Part shown: positions 43,301 through 55,616 of the stretch, in pieces
How positions within the stretch are numbered: the stretch's first letter is position 1
Layout: every line of letters starts with the position of its first letter
Assembly: GCA_947579605.1 (NCBI GenBank)
Contig: OX388306.1
Span: forward strand, 4,464,001 to 4,528,000
Source of the DNA: Athripsodes cinereus
Lineage: Eukaryota > Arthropoda > Insecta > Trichoptera > Leptoceridae
Direction of reading: 5' to 3'
DNA length: 64,000 nucleotides
Position numbers and translations under genes: made by a program
The notes under the pieces: generated by a model
Database searches by the model: none
Told to the model about the DNA's origin: nothing
What the model saw: only the letters and a program-made list of their open reading frames with translations

Positions 43301-43504
43301 TACTAAAAAAATATACAAATCAAATTTCACAACACAGTTGGAGCAAAACAAGAACAAAAAATTGGCGAAGATCAAAACACAAATGGGAATCAATTCATAA
43401 AAGTGTTTTAAAAAATGAACCATTAAATTTATGAACATTTATTTAAAGATATAAATGTAAAGACAAGTTTATCGTATTAACTAGATAATACAAACTAAAT
43501 ATCC

Positions 43505-43905
43505 ACCTATCCATACCATCACGCTGCTTCTCTTGCAGGGTAGGCAGAAAAGATTGAGCGTAACTTATTCCCATTCTTGTATACACTATTCACTTCCGTC
43601 GCTGTCACATAATTCCTCGTACATGCTCACCTATTTAATGTGACCTGGTTTATATTATGATTTTTCCATTCGATTCTCGGGCTGCCACTTCTCAGAACAT
43701 CGTTACTTTCATCCATGTTTATTTTCTTGGTCATTCTCTCGTCATTCATTTGTTCCACATGCCCAAGCCACCTAAGCCCATTCATTTTCACTTTTATCAT
43801 AACCCCAAATTTCATTCGATACTCACGTATGACATAATAACTCGTTATATCTCTCAATTTTTTACCACACATTCTTCCCAATGACATTTCCACACTTTAC
43901 TTCCG
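43505..43905 (-). pseudogene. LINE ORF C-terminal remnant (variant family)
   Basis: The minus-strand frame 43893-43627 encodes SLGRMCGKKLRD, MNGLRWLGHVEQMNDERMTK and then LRSGSPRIEWKNH. It keeps LRWLGHV and an SGSPR-type block but diverges elsewhere, so it is another subfamily. It continues broken to ACCATCACGCTGC at 43512. Confidence 0.7.
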
Positions 43906-44504
43906 AGAGATGCGTTGCTCTCTCTGCAACTCAAAAAAAAAACTCTGGAAATCGCACTCTTCAGCATTGAGGAAATACAATCAGTAAAGAATGCGAAAAG
44001 GGACTTCGACTCTAAATAAAGTAGTTTTTTAACACTTAAAATAAGTCCTACCAACAAATTGTCCTTAACTTTTTATTCCTTGAAGGGTCAACACAGAAAA
44101 TTGATTAACATGCACTTAACTTGACACTTTGCTTCCCTCCTTTGTTGCATCGCTTCACATTTTATCTGGAAAAATACAACATAAAATAAGGTCACGTCTA
44201 GATCCGTCAAATGCAGGAGAGGGTGATAAAACACAAAACATCCCTTGTTTATTTGTACACTATTCTGTACAAACACTTCAGAAGCTAAAAGGATATGTGA
44301 ATTTCAGAACAGTTTCTATCTTAAATCATTAACACGTATACATTTTCTATCTTATACAAGTTTGTATAATATAAGAGACGATTTAAAAAGTTCTTTCAGG
44401 CTGGGTGTTAAGGTTTGATGCCGCTGAATTAAGGATTAAAAATTTATGATATGTAACATTTAAGGAATACAAATAAGGCTTTTAAAAATTCAGTTTTAAT
44501 CGTA
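43906..44504. other. Spacer
   Basis: Nothing recognised. The short open frames at 44088-44332 overlap on both strands and are not genes. Confidence 0.5.
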
Positions 44505-44666
44505 ACAAAGAAGAGGGGATGAAAGAATGCGGTTTTACTGGCATCAGAATATTCGGGAGTGGACCGGGATGAGAGTTGTGGAGGAGCTGTATTGTGCTGT
44601 TCAGAACAGGAAGGATTTCTTTGCTGCGTGTAAAAACATACAAAAAATGAATATGAAAGATTAAGA
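44505..44666 (+). pseudogene. LINE reverse transcriptase tail fragment
   Basis: The plus strand encodes FYWHQNIREWTGMRVVEELY and AVQNRKDFFAACKN, ending in a TAA after MNMKD. The EWTG and NR-x-x-F pattern is the tail seen after the reverse transcriptase in several LINE groups (usually EWTG, then a basic R-x-x-W). Only this end is present. Confidence 0.55.
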
Positions 44667-44715
44667 TATTCAAAATAGGTGGCGTGCCTCATTGCTGAAT
44701 TGCAGATATCAATTC
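44667..44715 (+). repeat. Family B fragment
   Basis: ATATTCAAAATAGGTGGCGT and CTCATTGCTGAATTGCAGAT match the centre of B. Confidence 0.4.
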
Positions 44716-45739
44716 AAAATTTAAATTCTTTATTCATAAAAACATTTACAAATTTTTGAGATAAATACATTTGCACATTAATTACATATTAACAAAGTGT
44801 TGGTGTTGCTGCCTCACTTGGTACAATGCACCTGTATTGGGGTATTTTACGTATTGTCTTATACGTAAGGTTTTACGATACTCATTTCGAAAACTTAGCT
44901 AGATATTCCACGGAATTTAGAAAAAATTTCTTATTTGGGATTTAACTTTTAAATCCTTCTTTTCAAGTCAAGAGAGAACGAATACATTCAGAAATATAAA
45001 AACTTTGAAATTAGCACACCGAAGACTTTTGAAAATCATAAATAATCTTCAAATAAAATTATCGTATCTTACTTCACGAAACCTACCATATCTCTTGACG
45101 CACAACTGAATTCGTCGCATAATTTAGTACCTACCTACATAAACCTGCTTAGAATAAACTATTAAATCTTCAAAATTTATTATGTGAATCGAAATGGAAA
45201 TATTGATAGTGTTTCCTATGAATCTGAAGTTCACAACGAGCGGCGTTACGTTGACAAAGGCAATCGCTGCGAAGAAAAGGTTGAGATAATAACACTACTA
45301 ACATAAAGTCTACAAAATGTATATTTGTATATATCAACTATCAGAAACTTTTAACTTTAGTACCTCGTACTGAAAGTATTGAGAATACTGGTCATGTTGT
45401 CTCATCTCACATTAAGTTTATTTGAAAACTTTGTGTTATTTTCATAGTTATTTTCATGTCTTATCACTTGTCTGCAATTATTTATGCTCTACGTCTTTAC
45501 CATGGCTTAGTCTTAAAATCAAATAGCGAGTGTCTTCTGACGACACCAGCTCATGCCTTAAACTTTTTACGAACTCACTTTTTGTTCATGGTGCTCGCTG
45601 TTGGAATAGTTTGCCTTCCAGAATAAGATTACTCCCGGCTTTGATTGGTCAGGGATCAATTAATCACTCAAAAGTTCACGTCTATTTCCCTTTTTCTACC
45701 TGGCTGTAATGTGGTATGTGGTTAATAATGTTCTTGCTA
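44716..45739. other. AT-rich spacer
   Basis: Nothing recognised in about 1 kb. Confidence 0.5.
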
Positions 45740-46090
45740 TTTATTTTTCGGAACGCCAAGTCTCTGAGCACCATTCTTCTCAATCATGTTTATCTTCTTA
45801 GTCAAAACCTTTGATTCAACCTTATCAAAATTCAAAGAAACGATTTCTAAGTTTCTGGCCAATCCTGAGTCTCGTCGGGCATAAGCAAAAATTTTCTCAA
45901 ATTTTCTCAAAAAGCAGATACGAGATCTTACGCATTTTGACAACCAACAAGAGTTGTCTGTCCATTCCAGCTTTTCTTAACACCTCTTCATTTGTGATCC
46001 TATCAGTCCAATGAATACGAAGCACTCTTCTATTAAGCCACATTACAAATATCTATCCACATATGTACGTCATTCTATTATAATATTCCT
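45740..46090 (-). pseudogene. LINE ORF C-terminal remnant (EWTD-type family)
   Basis: Minus strand from about 46050 encodes RRVLRIHWTDRITNEEVLRK, then AGMDRQLLLVVK, and later pieces TKKINMIEKNGAQR. The I-x-W-T-D-x-x-T-N-E-E-V-L-R segment is a classic region C-terminal to LINE reverse transcriptase. It is broken by frameshifts. Confidence 0.75.
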
Positions 46091-46941
46091 AAGATAATTT
46101 TCTTCACCTATTGTAGTTAACCTCTAAGAGAGGTTCCCACATTTTACTGATAATAATAATACTCATTCTACAACTGCCTATGTAATGTGGTAAGATCGTG
46201 ACATTATAAATGAAATCTTTTCCTTAACTCGTCACACAAACTATGAAAACTGTGGACGGTAGGAATGTATTTTAAAAAAATCTATAAAAAAGCAGATTTT
46301 TAGAGAATGAAGTTGTCTACGAAGGGCCATTCAGAATTTGGGAGACTTATTGAATACTGTAGCATTTATTTATTTATTTCATACACGGCACAAGTCCATG
46401 AAATATTAAAAAAATACAATCTGTTTGATGCATTACAAAAACATGCCGTTATTTATTTAGCATTTCTTGATAATGTCAAGACGCCCTTGATGAAAACTTT
46501 CAATTTCTTCAAAAGCTTTTAGAGATATGAGTTTTCTTCTGCAATTATTGTCTTTAAAAATATGTATCTTAGATTTTAATCAATCCTGATTCACATTCTT
46601 TAGAACACACTCTCACTAAGCTTGTGTCGTGAAGGTGGAGTAGTTTGACATCAATCACTCGATTGAAAGCCCGAGGCTCTTTATCAGGTTTTAAATCAAT
46701 ATTTTTACTATAATTTGTTTTCAGGTGAATCATGTAGACTTTTAATATAATATAACTAAACATGGCTTGTTCCCGAAAAACATCAACAAAATCGTAAGTT
46801 CGCCTTGCAAAATTACAATGTAGATGGAACTTTTTTAAATGAATGTAGGTTTATAATAAATTATCATTCATGGTAAAATTTTACCTTTTTTGTGTGGTAC
46901 ATATTTTTTTCAAACTCGAGTAAAAATAATAATTGGAATAT
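46091..46941. other. Spacer
   Basis: AAGCTTGTGTCGTGAAGGTG at 46618 is a 20-bp echo of SINE-1. Nothing else recognised. Confidence 0.4.
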
Positions 46942-47215
46942 TTATATGTGGCGCCGTTTAGTGACCATCTCAAGGGTGCCGTGATTTCTCCTGAATAGCA
47001 GTGTCTTTAACTTCGTTCTAAAAGTGGTGGTGGGCTGATTCTCTCTCAGGCCTATGGGCAATCTGTTCCAGACAATTGGCGTGGCGGCTCTGAAGCTCCT
47101 TTCTGCAAATTTCGAGCTATTCGCCATATTGGATTGCACGAGTTTGTTGACAGCAGCAGAAGCTGAGGGCAATGGTCGTCTTGGAGTCTCGTCAACAGAA
47201 CAGAATTCAGTGAGA
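46942..47215 (-). pseudogene. LINE (CR1/L2-like) ORF C-terminus, open frame
   Basis: The minus strand encodes AAVNKLVQSNMANSSKFAER, SFRAATPIVWNRLPIGLREN and TTTFRTKLKTLLFRRN, open through to a stop at 46942. The FRAATPIVWNRLP / FRTKLKTLLF pattern is the end of CR1/L2-type LINE proteins. The frame is unbroken for 76 codons, so this copy is younger than the one at 11.6 kb. Confidence 0.75.
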
Positions 47216-47808
47216 TAATTATGTGGGTGCCGTGCCGCTTAAGGCCTTATGGACAGTGAGACACAATTTTCCTATATTTAGAACATTTTTAAACATTATT
47301 TTTTTCCTGATCTACGTGTTTGAAACCACCGCGTACAGCAATAATAATTTATGCGTAGGTACTATACGTATAGGAAGGAAGGAAGGAATACGGGAGATCT
47401 TGTGTCCCTATTACTACTTACATACATACGTGTAGATTGTATGTATATCGCAGTATTCAAGAAATTCAATTAAGTTCTGAGGCAGTATAGGACTAAGGCT
47501 GTTCTGCTATACCTACTATATTCCTTCTATGCCTTATTGTTATTATTATTAATAATGCTAGATTTATACCCGGCATCGTTCAAGAAATTAAAAAAAAAAC
47601 AATTAGTGCTTATATCATAGATTTAACTTTTCCTTTTTCGAAGAGGAAACACTATGAAAGTCATTTTAATTTAATAACAATTCAGTGAAAGTTAACAGTG
47701 TTTTTATTTTGTACCTTTATTTTAATTACCTAAATCATAACTTTATTGTGGCTTGTATTTTTCTGTGTATATTTATTGCTATAATTCATATTATATGCCT
47801 GTTGGTAT
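47216..47808. other. Spacer
   Basis: Short (GGAA)n run near 47372. Nothing else recognised. Confidence 0.5.
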
Positions 47809-47990
47809 TTTTTTTTTTAAAGATATATCTGGGTTTTTGTTATTATAAACCCAAATACAACCTTATACACCTTTCACAGTAAGCTACTAAAAGCTTGTGT
47901 CGTGAAAGGGGAGTTTGCCGGCACCTGGTATCGAACCACGGACCCCATGATCACGAGGCCGAGACGCTACCTCCAGGCTACCGACGAACC
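47809..47990 (-). mobile_element. SINE-1 copy g
   Basis: Poly(T) tail, TGGGTTTTTGTTATTATAAA hairpin region, TTTCACAGTAAGC, then GCCGGCACCTGGTATCGAAC and CTACCTCCAGGCTACCGACG. Full-length, minus orientation. Confidence 0.9.
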
Positions 47991-48764
47991 CTATGCTTCG
48001 ATATAAATAAATAAATAAGCGAGCTTCATAATAAATTACGGTGTAGATAAATATTTAAAATTGGCAGCACTCTGTTTATTGTTTATGACATATTTAAGTT
48101 TGTAAATAGTCCCCTTAGCTGTAAAAAAAGTTCTTTTGCTAAAGATGGTAGTAATTTAAAGTTTTCGAATACCTTACACAACCTCTTCTACTCAACTAAT
48201 CCACTCCAGAAAGAAGACCTCTTCCATTCGTTTTCATGTCACCTGGTCTCTGCGCCGTCTGCATCCAGTTGACACCGGCATGTATAGTGGTATTATAACT
48301 TCCACTTCAAAGCTACTGTAACTTATTGACTAAATTTACAAACGTATTAACAAACAAGCTAGAATATTTATTAAAATGTTATTATTTGATTTCTAAAGAA
48401 TTTTTAATGCGGCCTCAGACCTCTCTCCTCCGCAAGAGAGATAATACAACATTGTGTTGTCACAAAGGACATGCTGCATTTAACTAAAACCTTTTTACAA
48501 ATTTTATCTACATACATACAATACATTACTCTCACAAAAGACTTTTCGTATGTATGACCAATTTTTTTTATTCTTTATGAACTGACGATAATATTTATTA
48601 ACCTTAATCCAAATTAAATCTGAGATTAAGAATGTCATATAAGATAACTAAATGTGATTGAAAATTGTATTTTTATTCATTTCAGGATCAAAGGAAAACA
48701 TTATTCGAAAATAATAATATATGAAATGAAAAAGACAGGTTCATACTTATTATATATTCTGTAT
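47991..48764. other. Spacer, one possible weak exon
   Basis: TTTTTATTCATTTCAG ending near 48684 is a good acceptor. The frame after it (ATCAAAGGAAAACATTATTC) is open for about 30 codons but no consensus donor follows. I do not call an exon. Confidence 0.35.
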
Positions 48765-48950
48765 AAGACTCTTCAGCGATGAGGTTTGCCACCCATCCTG
48801 AATGTCTTATTTTTTTGTTGGCACGGAGGAGGCAGTCCGCATGCATTCATTTTTAATTGGCACAGAGATAACAATTTGTATTTTTATAACATGGAGTAGG
48901 CCTGCTGGCTACCCTACTTGTGGAAGAAGCCGTAATGGTATAAATAGAAA
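48765..48950 (-). repeat. Family B repeat with internal duplication
   Basis: CGATGAGGTTTGCCACCCAT, CCTGAATGTCTTATTTTT, GGCACGGAGGAGGCAGTCCG, then a second GGCACAGAGATAACAATTTG and GGCTACCCTACTTGTGGAAG. Confidence 0.65.
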
Positions 48951-49375
48951 ATTCATCTTTAACAATATCTTTTACCAATCCACTCAAGAATAAATTAAAG
49001 AGTACTCTTAACCAAGCCTTAAGTCGATTCATAATCATCAAAACTCTATGTCATGCACTCTTAAATGAAGTTCACATATGTATGTGTATCATATACCTAC
49101 AACATACCTACCTAGTTAATACCTATTCAAATAGGTTGACTATCGGTGAGTTGAATGATTGGAATGATTAATCTACACTTCTAGTAAGTAAAATCCAGTT
49201 CCCGATATCCAATTGTGTCAAAAAAATCATAACATAAAGCTCACACACTTATTGTTAACTGTGTAGCACATTATCTCTTCTACATATCTGATAGGACTGT
49301 GGAAGAACATAAATCACTCAGGTTTACTACTGACACAGATGCTACTGTTGACAGATTTGTGGTATCACGTTTGAT
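48951..49375. other. Spacer
   Basis: Nothing recognised. Confidence 0.5.
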
Positions 49376-49378
49376 TAA

Positions 49379-49909
49379 GGGCCGAAATTATAAACGAGGA
49401 ACCCAATATTCGTAAGTTTGTCGACACGTTACGAACGGATGGCGATCTGTTCGTACATTCTACTAGATACTGTATTATAAAACTATTTTGACAATTCGTT
49501 AAAAAGAAATATTTTTGCCTACTGTACCCATTGTTTTCAACCGGTGGTCAAATAAGATCTTGCCTGTCCCTTTTATCTACCTGCTCCCCATTTATAAAAA
49601 TTTCACCCAACAATCTCATAATTTACACAAAACAAATGAGTAAATGACTGCAATGCTATGAGAATATATCCTAACAAAACACTGCGTAGATTCATCTATT
49701 GTTATTTCTTTCTCTCTTCAGGCAAATAGTGAGACAGCAATGCTAATCGTCAAAACTAACCCCTGGTCGGTCGGCCAGTTAAAGCCGATGGTAACATTTT
49801 ACTGAAATAATATCAACGGATGTTCATAATGCTAAAAAACGAGTAGTTGTATCAAATTTTGGACCATATTAAAATAATTTGAGCTAACGGACTTTTATAA
49901 TATTGGCCC
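49379..49909. mobile_element. PIF/Harbinger-like MITE with TAA duplication
   Basis: Left end GGGCCGAAATTATAAACG and right end CTTTTATAATATTGGCCC are inverted at 15 of 18 positions. TAA flanks both ends (49376-49378 and 49910-49912). Length 531 bp, no transposase. The GGGCC start is shared with the 16.2-kb element. Confidence 0.65.
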
Positions 49910-49912
49910 TAA

Positions 49913-50609
49913 CTATGTTAATCGTTCCTTCTGCGTGGCCAGAGCGTTTTTGCAAAACCAAATTCTACATTATATGAAGATCATGGAGAGTGCCAAGGTA
50001 CTGAAGACTTTATCTGATGACGTATTATTAATTTATCGACTTAAAAATTGTAAAAATCTAATATTCTGAAAAACATGTTAAAAAATCTCAAGTGGAATAT
50101 ATTATTTTTTCTCAAGCAATAATTTCTTTGTAAAAATTATTTTCGTTTTACAAAAATCTTCAATAAAAATAATATTACTCCTCACTTTCTCACCTCTTGG
50201 ATTTCAGCCAAAGTGTGAAGATCTGACTCTTGTATGAAATTCTAATACAACTTTAACAATAAAATCACGAATTCACGGCGTATTAAAAACTTCCGAAGAG
50301 TCATAAAGGTTAACAAACAACTCTCGTAGAAATGATCCGTACAAGTTATAAATGTCTGAAATTAGTTTTTCAACCCTACGCTGCTTAGTATCTTATAATA
50401 GAGTTTCTTATTCAAATCTGATACTTATATTTGTTTCCTCTACAGTCTTTCAGTTCAGTCAGTCAATCTGATTTTTTTTTATTCATTTCTTCTTCTTCTT
50501 GTGCCGTATCAGGTTCCCTCGACGTTGGCAATCACTCTGGCGAAGGCTTCTCTAAAATGCGATCCGGAACCAAATACGTCTCATTCCGATCCGGTCTCAT
50601 ATATTGCGC
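49913..50609. other. AT-rich spacer
   Basis: Nothing recognised. Confidence 0.5.
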
Positions 50610-50790
50610 AACCAAAACAACCGTGCCAATAAAAAAAATACATTCAGAATGGATGAAATACCTCATCACTAAATATAAGATATAGTTTGTCTTAAACTGG
50701 AGGTTTTACGAACACCTGTTTTTTACAGGTCACTCGAAAACTTATTGAAAAAATTAAGCAATCTTTTCTTTACCGGGGGCTTCACAGGAT
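50610..50790 (+). repeat. Family B repeat, right two-thirds
   Basis: AATACATTCAGAATGGATGA, CTCATCACTAAATATAAGAT, ACGAACACCTGTTTTTTACA, GGTCACTCGAAAACTTATTG and CTTTACCGGGGGCTTCACAG. Confidence 0.65.
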
Positions 50791-51061
50791 ATTTTAATTT
50801 AAAAGATTGAAAAAAAAAACTTCAACCTCACACGGAAATAAATGAGAAAGTTTTCTTACTAAAAGAACTCAATTTTATAAACTCATTCATTCTTAAGGGC
50901 AAATGCACACGTCATTGAAATTACGAATGTCTTGAAATTTGTGAATGTCTGAAGTGCAACATAAGTTTCCTTTGTTTTTATCTCAATATTGCAGCTTGAC
51001 TTTAACCTCGAACCATGTCTATACAATGCAACATTGTGTAAAATCTAATCGGAAGAAGTGA

Positions 51062-51193
51062 GAAAGGTGTCCCAACGCTTACGAATTGGCTCTAGGCTGG
51101 CTTAAGTGATAATTTTCGGTGTCCGTGGACAACGTTCACCAATTCTACCATTCTCACTGTCACGATGTAAGGTCCACCAATCGAGAGACGTTT
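51062..51193 (+). repeat. Family G repeat
   Basis: TACGAATTGGCTCTAGGCTG, GTCCGTGGACAACGTTCACC, ATGTAAGGTCCACCAATCGA. Confidence 0.55.
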
Positions 51194-52162
51194 TATACAA
51201 ACTTTGAAAGCAACCATCTTTTTGGGATCTCATTTTTCAGATCTCAGATCTCTCAGAAGATATAAGTGGTATAGATACTATACACCTGAGCTTACTATAA
51301 TTAATGTATATCTATACTCGTATATATATTTCGTTGCCGTGGAGGTGAAGTGATCCAAGCCACACTTTTTTGAAAAATGAGTTAAGTATGCAGTTATGTT
51401 CAGAAAACCACGGAGAACATAGTGGTGAAGAGAAATAAGTGATTTGATATTCCCAAAGAACATTTTTGGAAGATGATGAAGAAATGTTAAGTGTTTTTAC
51501 ATCATTTCAAGTGTGTGTTTGAGCATTTCACTAACGCATATAGGAATAAATAGTTCAATTAAATTATAGAAGTTAAAAGATCCAAGCCGCATAGCGCGTA
51601 ACTTTCCAACAACTTTCCTACAGGTGGATCTTTCTCAGCTACAGTGGTGAAATAACCCAAGTGATAAATTCGTGTTTACTTCTAAAATATAAAAATTCTT
51701 TAATATTTTGTTATTTATATTAGTGGAATATATGATCAGGAATATTGTGTAGAAATTTTAGCGAAATTTATGCAAAAAGAACTTAGTTAGAGTCAGATTA
51801 TGTAGTATTGGCGGATGCGACAGCATAACTTCATCACCCTTTTTCTCGAAATGTCTGTCTTGTGGGCTACATCACTTCACATCCAAGGCAACGAATTTGT
51901 TGAATAATTCCTAATGTTCGTAGTTATGTTTGCTTATTTTTGTTTTTTATAGATAAATTTTATTCTTTGTTATTAAAGACTGTATAATTTTTTGGTTCAT
52001 GTTGATTGTAAAAAAGCGTAAGTCATCTATTTCATGAATAAATAAATAAGATAATTCGTTAAGTTTTTCACTTCAAATATTCGAAATGAAAGAATAATAC
52101 TCAACAGACACCTCATCCGCACAACGAAAAAATTGTCCAAACTCCCTTTAGGAGGAAACATA
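51194..52162. other. Spacer with a LINE tail scrap
   Basis: 51955-52055 (TAGATAAATTTTATTCTTTG, GTTGATTGTAAAAAAGCGTA) resembles the retroelement tail at 39435. The rest is AT-rich and unrecognised. Confidence 0.4.
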
Positions 52163-52270
52163 AAATGTGTTCCGATTCTTACGAATCGGCATAGGCTGGT
52201 TTAAGTGCACTTTACCCATGGTGCATTCACCAAAGAACCTATTCCTGCTTCAAACCACTGTGTTCGACAT
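52163..52270 (+). repeat. Family G repeat, short
   Basis: TCTTACGAATCGGCATAGGC, TGGTTTAAGTGCACTTTACC. Confidence 0.45.
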
Positions 52271-52375
52271 GTTCTGTTAAGCACACATTATAATCCAATT
52301 AATTGCGAAAATTATATTTGACATTTTGTAATATTTTTTTAAAAACCACTACAACATTACAGCCAAATCAATAAA

Positions 52376-52607
52376 TCGTCGTTGCATATTCAAAAAGAGA
52401 CATGTGCGCAATTTTTTATTTAGGCATACTCTTTTAAAACTGTTTATAAAGACATTAAAATTGTAGTTTGGACTTTTCATTGGCTTCTAATATTTGATAC
52501 TAAGAATCACTTTATAAAATGCTTTTGATGTCATTATAAGCAATTTATTCTAGAAATGTTAAAACATTAATGTATTCACATATCCCTTTTTGAATATGCA
52601 ACGACGA
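52376..52607. mobile_element. 232-bp MITE
   Basis: TCGTCGTTGCATATTCAAAA at the left pairs with TTTTGAATATGCAACGACGA at the right. The repeat continues to 31 bp with two mismatches. No clear target duplication and no coding capacity. Confidence 0.65.
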
Positions 52608-53092
52608 AACTACGTAAACCAACTTATAAGATCGATCGACTGTTCAGTTGTTCGTTTGCGTTCGTTCTTAGTTAAAAGTATTTGAACGACGACATTTCCA
52701 ACGGCAAAGTATTATTACTTAGTATTCTTAGTTAGTAGTGATGGTAATAGCGATTTTCTAAGTTCTGGAACTAGATTTCTCAAATTGGCAGCATTAAGTG
52801 TTATTAGTATGCAAATTGCGAAGATATCTTAAAGCTACATTTATATCAAATCAAGCTTTCTAATATTATTATTACTTATGTAGGTACATATATGTAGAAA
52901 CTTAAGCATATAAAATAGAACTCAATCTGTTGAATATTCTCTTTATGTCCATATTCTGTACACTATGTTGAATAGGAAACTTGTAGCTACTAGATACTAT
53001 TTGTTCATCTTTTTTCATTTGTTTCCTTAAAGTTTTCACCCATTATCTATCATTCGTTTTACATACAAAACAACATAACAAAACATGTATAG
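52608..53092. other. Spacer
   Basis: Nothing recognised. Confidence 0.5.
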
Positions 53093-53722
53093 ACAATTCA
53101 CACAGATTGAGTAAGTCCCAAACTATGAGTCTTATATGTTGGGTACTAACCCATACATACATAAATACATCTTCTTTCCCTTGTCCTAGTTGGGTCGGGG
53201 GCCCATTGCGCCTAGGTACCTCCTCCAGAGATCCCTGTCAACCGCTGTTTCCAGGACCTCTGGCTACTCCAAACCAAGTCTTTCAACACACAAGTTTGAC
53301 ACCTGCCCTTGCCAGCTTCTTCTAGGGCGGCCAACCGGTCTTCTTCCCTCTCCCACAGCCTCCAAAGATCTAAGTGGTAGTCTGTCTTCTGGCATGCGGA
53401 GAACGTGACCCAGCCATCGCAACTGCGACCTCTCTATATGCAGGAGTACCGGTTCCACCTTGAGAGCCTCACGAACATACATACGTATTCCTTATACGGT
53501 CTCTCAATGACACACCAGCCACTCCCCTGAGGAACCGCATTTCCGCTAACCCAACGATACATAATTATATTACATACAATGCACTAAACATATATTATAC
53601 ATGTAACGCCTACGCCCAGAACAATTTGAAAAAGGTCATTCTTCATTTTGTCCTGGCCAGGAATTGAATCCGAGACCTCTTGATTTAAAGGCAATAGCAT
53701 TACTTCCGTGCCACTCCGATCA
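53093..53722 (-). mobile_element. SINE-2 copy split by a LINE
   Basis: ACATGTATAGACAATTCACA and CTATGAGTCTTATATGTTGG precede the insertion. ACGATACATAATTATATTAC, AATGCACTAAACATATATTA and the tRNA-like head with B box (plus strand GGAATTGAATCCG) follow it. Confidence 0.8.
53154..53553 (-). pseudogene. LINE ORF C-terminus nested in SINE-2 (400 bp)
   Basis: CTAACCCA stands at 53146-53153 and again at 53546-53553, giving an exact target duplication. The minus strand encodes MRFLRGVAGVSLRDRIRN, then meets a frameshift caused by a 4-base repeat near 53477. It continues QLRWLGHVLRMPEDRLPLR, GRRPVGRPRRSWQGQV and a final WRRYLGAMGPRPN before a stop. LRWLGHV and GRPRRSW are typical LINE blocks, but this is a different family from the KRGRPRTTW one. 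An A/T-rich tail ends at 53154. Confidence 0.8.
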
Positions 53723-54244
53723 TTTTTTTGTAAAGCGCTTTAACCATTATATTGTTAATTTTTTGAACACGTACATTTTCTTTCTTAAAATAAATTTAAG
53801 TATGAAATACAGACGAAAATTTTCCAAACATCCTCACAGTAAACAAAACATTTGAGTCGGTCAGCAGCAAGAGAACCTGGATTATCTCAATTGAAAATCC
53901 AGAAATATGTTTTCAGGCTATCAACTAACTCAAATCTTACATTGTTATTATGTTCAGTTCCTCGATATAGATGTGAACAACAAAGGGCTGAAGTTCTATT
54001 ATTTAAACAGGGTTTTAATAATGTTCCCGACGCATCGACCTAGATTATTCTCTTTCACAACTTCATGCATTAGAGAGCTAGAAATCTTGTAGGAAAAAGA
54101 GTATTGATCCTAAAGCTACCCTTCTTATAAAAGACATCGTGATGAAATAGATAGTTATATACAAAGACCTTTCTGAAACACCAATCAGACATATCGATTG
54201 GAGAACCAAGCTTTTATAATATAAAGTTTTATTTTATTTTATTT
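53723..54244. other. Spacer
   Basis: Nothing recognised. Confidence 0.5.
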
Positions 54245-54300
54245 TTATTTTTTATTTAAAATCATACACGGCGTGAGCCTTTTACATGTTAACAAAAAAA
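54245..54300 (-). repeat. LINE 3' tail scrap
   Basis: ACACGGCGTGAGCCTTTTAC and ATGTTAAC after a T/A-rich run, matching 43252. Confidence 0.4.
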
Positions 54301-54757
54301 AAAGTATGACAGACAACAACAACAACGAAAAAAAACAATCATGCACAAGCACACAGGTACATTGCAAATTCATAAGTCAAGATCAAAATAATTATAGAAT
54401 AATAAGAATTAATAAAAAAAAAGGTCTATATAATGAGTCAATTATGGTGTGTCAAAATAAGTCAGTAAATATATAAAACATTGGCAAAAGCACGTAAAAG
54501 AGATAAAATTTAAACAGGGTAAGACACAATTCGAAAAGTAAGTTTATCTATAATATTCACATCAGCAATAATAAAGATATAAAATGTTATTTGATAAAAT
54601 AATCTAAATAAATAAATCTCAAGATAGTCAGACACAAATCAATATTAACAATAGAACAAATCTTTACAAACAGAAATCCAATTGATATCATTCTTCCAAC
54701 GAACCAATGATTGCCCAATGTCAGTTTACATATTTTGTAAATTTTGTTTTAAAAAAT
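54301..54757. other. A-rich spacer
   Basis: Nothing recognised. Confidence 0.5.
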
Positions 54758-54873
54758 CTAACACTTATGAATTGGCTTTAGGCTGGCTCAAGTGATCATT
54801 TTCAGTGTCCTTGTACAATGTGTTCGAATTTTGACACACTAGATAAGTTTCACCAGTCGAGAAAAGTTTAGTA
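54758..54873 (+). repeat. Family G repeat
   Basis: TATGAATTGGCTTTAGGCTG, GCTCAAGTGATCATTTTCAG, TTTCACCAGTCGAGAAAAGT. Confidence 0.5.
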
Positions 54874-55616
54874 TGAACCATTTTTATGAGATCTCTTATA
54901 TCAAATATCGAATATATTAAAATCTTCCATTTAAATAACGCCAGATTTTTTTTAATACCTTTTCAACTACTAGGTCGACCAGTCAATAATAAATGTTTAG
55001 AATATTAACTTTTTTTCAACTAGATATGAACCCAAAGCTCAGATGACAAAACCAATCAGACATTTCTATTTCTGAAATATTATTTGTGAACAAAATATAG
55101 CAGGAATATCTATAAAAACATATTATGTTGATATAACCCATTTTGATTTCTTTTGTATATACATGTATGTATGTAGTTTGTGTTTTTACTTATATCCGCA
55201 CATTTTAATTAACTTTTACATCAGCATATTAGAACAAATGACAATTTCATCCCCTACGACAGATGGCGTGGAAACAATTTTGGAAAATGCTCAATTCAGC
55301 AAAGTTACATAATGAACCACAGAAAACAAGAGTGTGGATTTCTGTTTTATTTTCCTTTTAACTTAAGGTCAAATTGGGAAAGTTTCAAGGGTCAATAATA
55401 TGAAAATTCAAATTAAGCTTAGATTGCGTTGACTGCAAATTACAGATAATCTAATAAAGGTCCAGGGATTGTTTTCTTTGCATTGAAAAACTTTCAACTA
55501 TTTTTCTGTGTTCTGAAAAAAGCAGAAAGCTGTTATAGAAAATCATGAATAAGTCTTGTTATATCTTCAATTCGGCGATGAAGTATGCCACATATCTCCA
55601 AAATCTACAATTGTTA
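54874..55616. other. Spacer ending in a family B scrap
   Basis: 55567-55600 (TTCGGCGATGAAGTATGCCA) is a piece of B in reverse. Otherwise unrecognised. Confidence 0.4.

Noticed and set aside
48685..48790. Possible exon after a good acceptor
   Set aside because: No consensus donor follows, and the open frame runs into a family B repeat.
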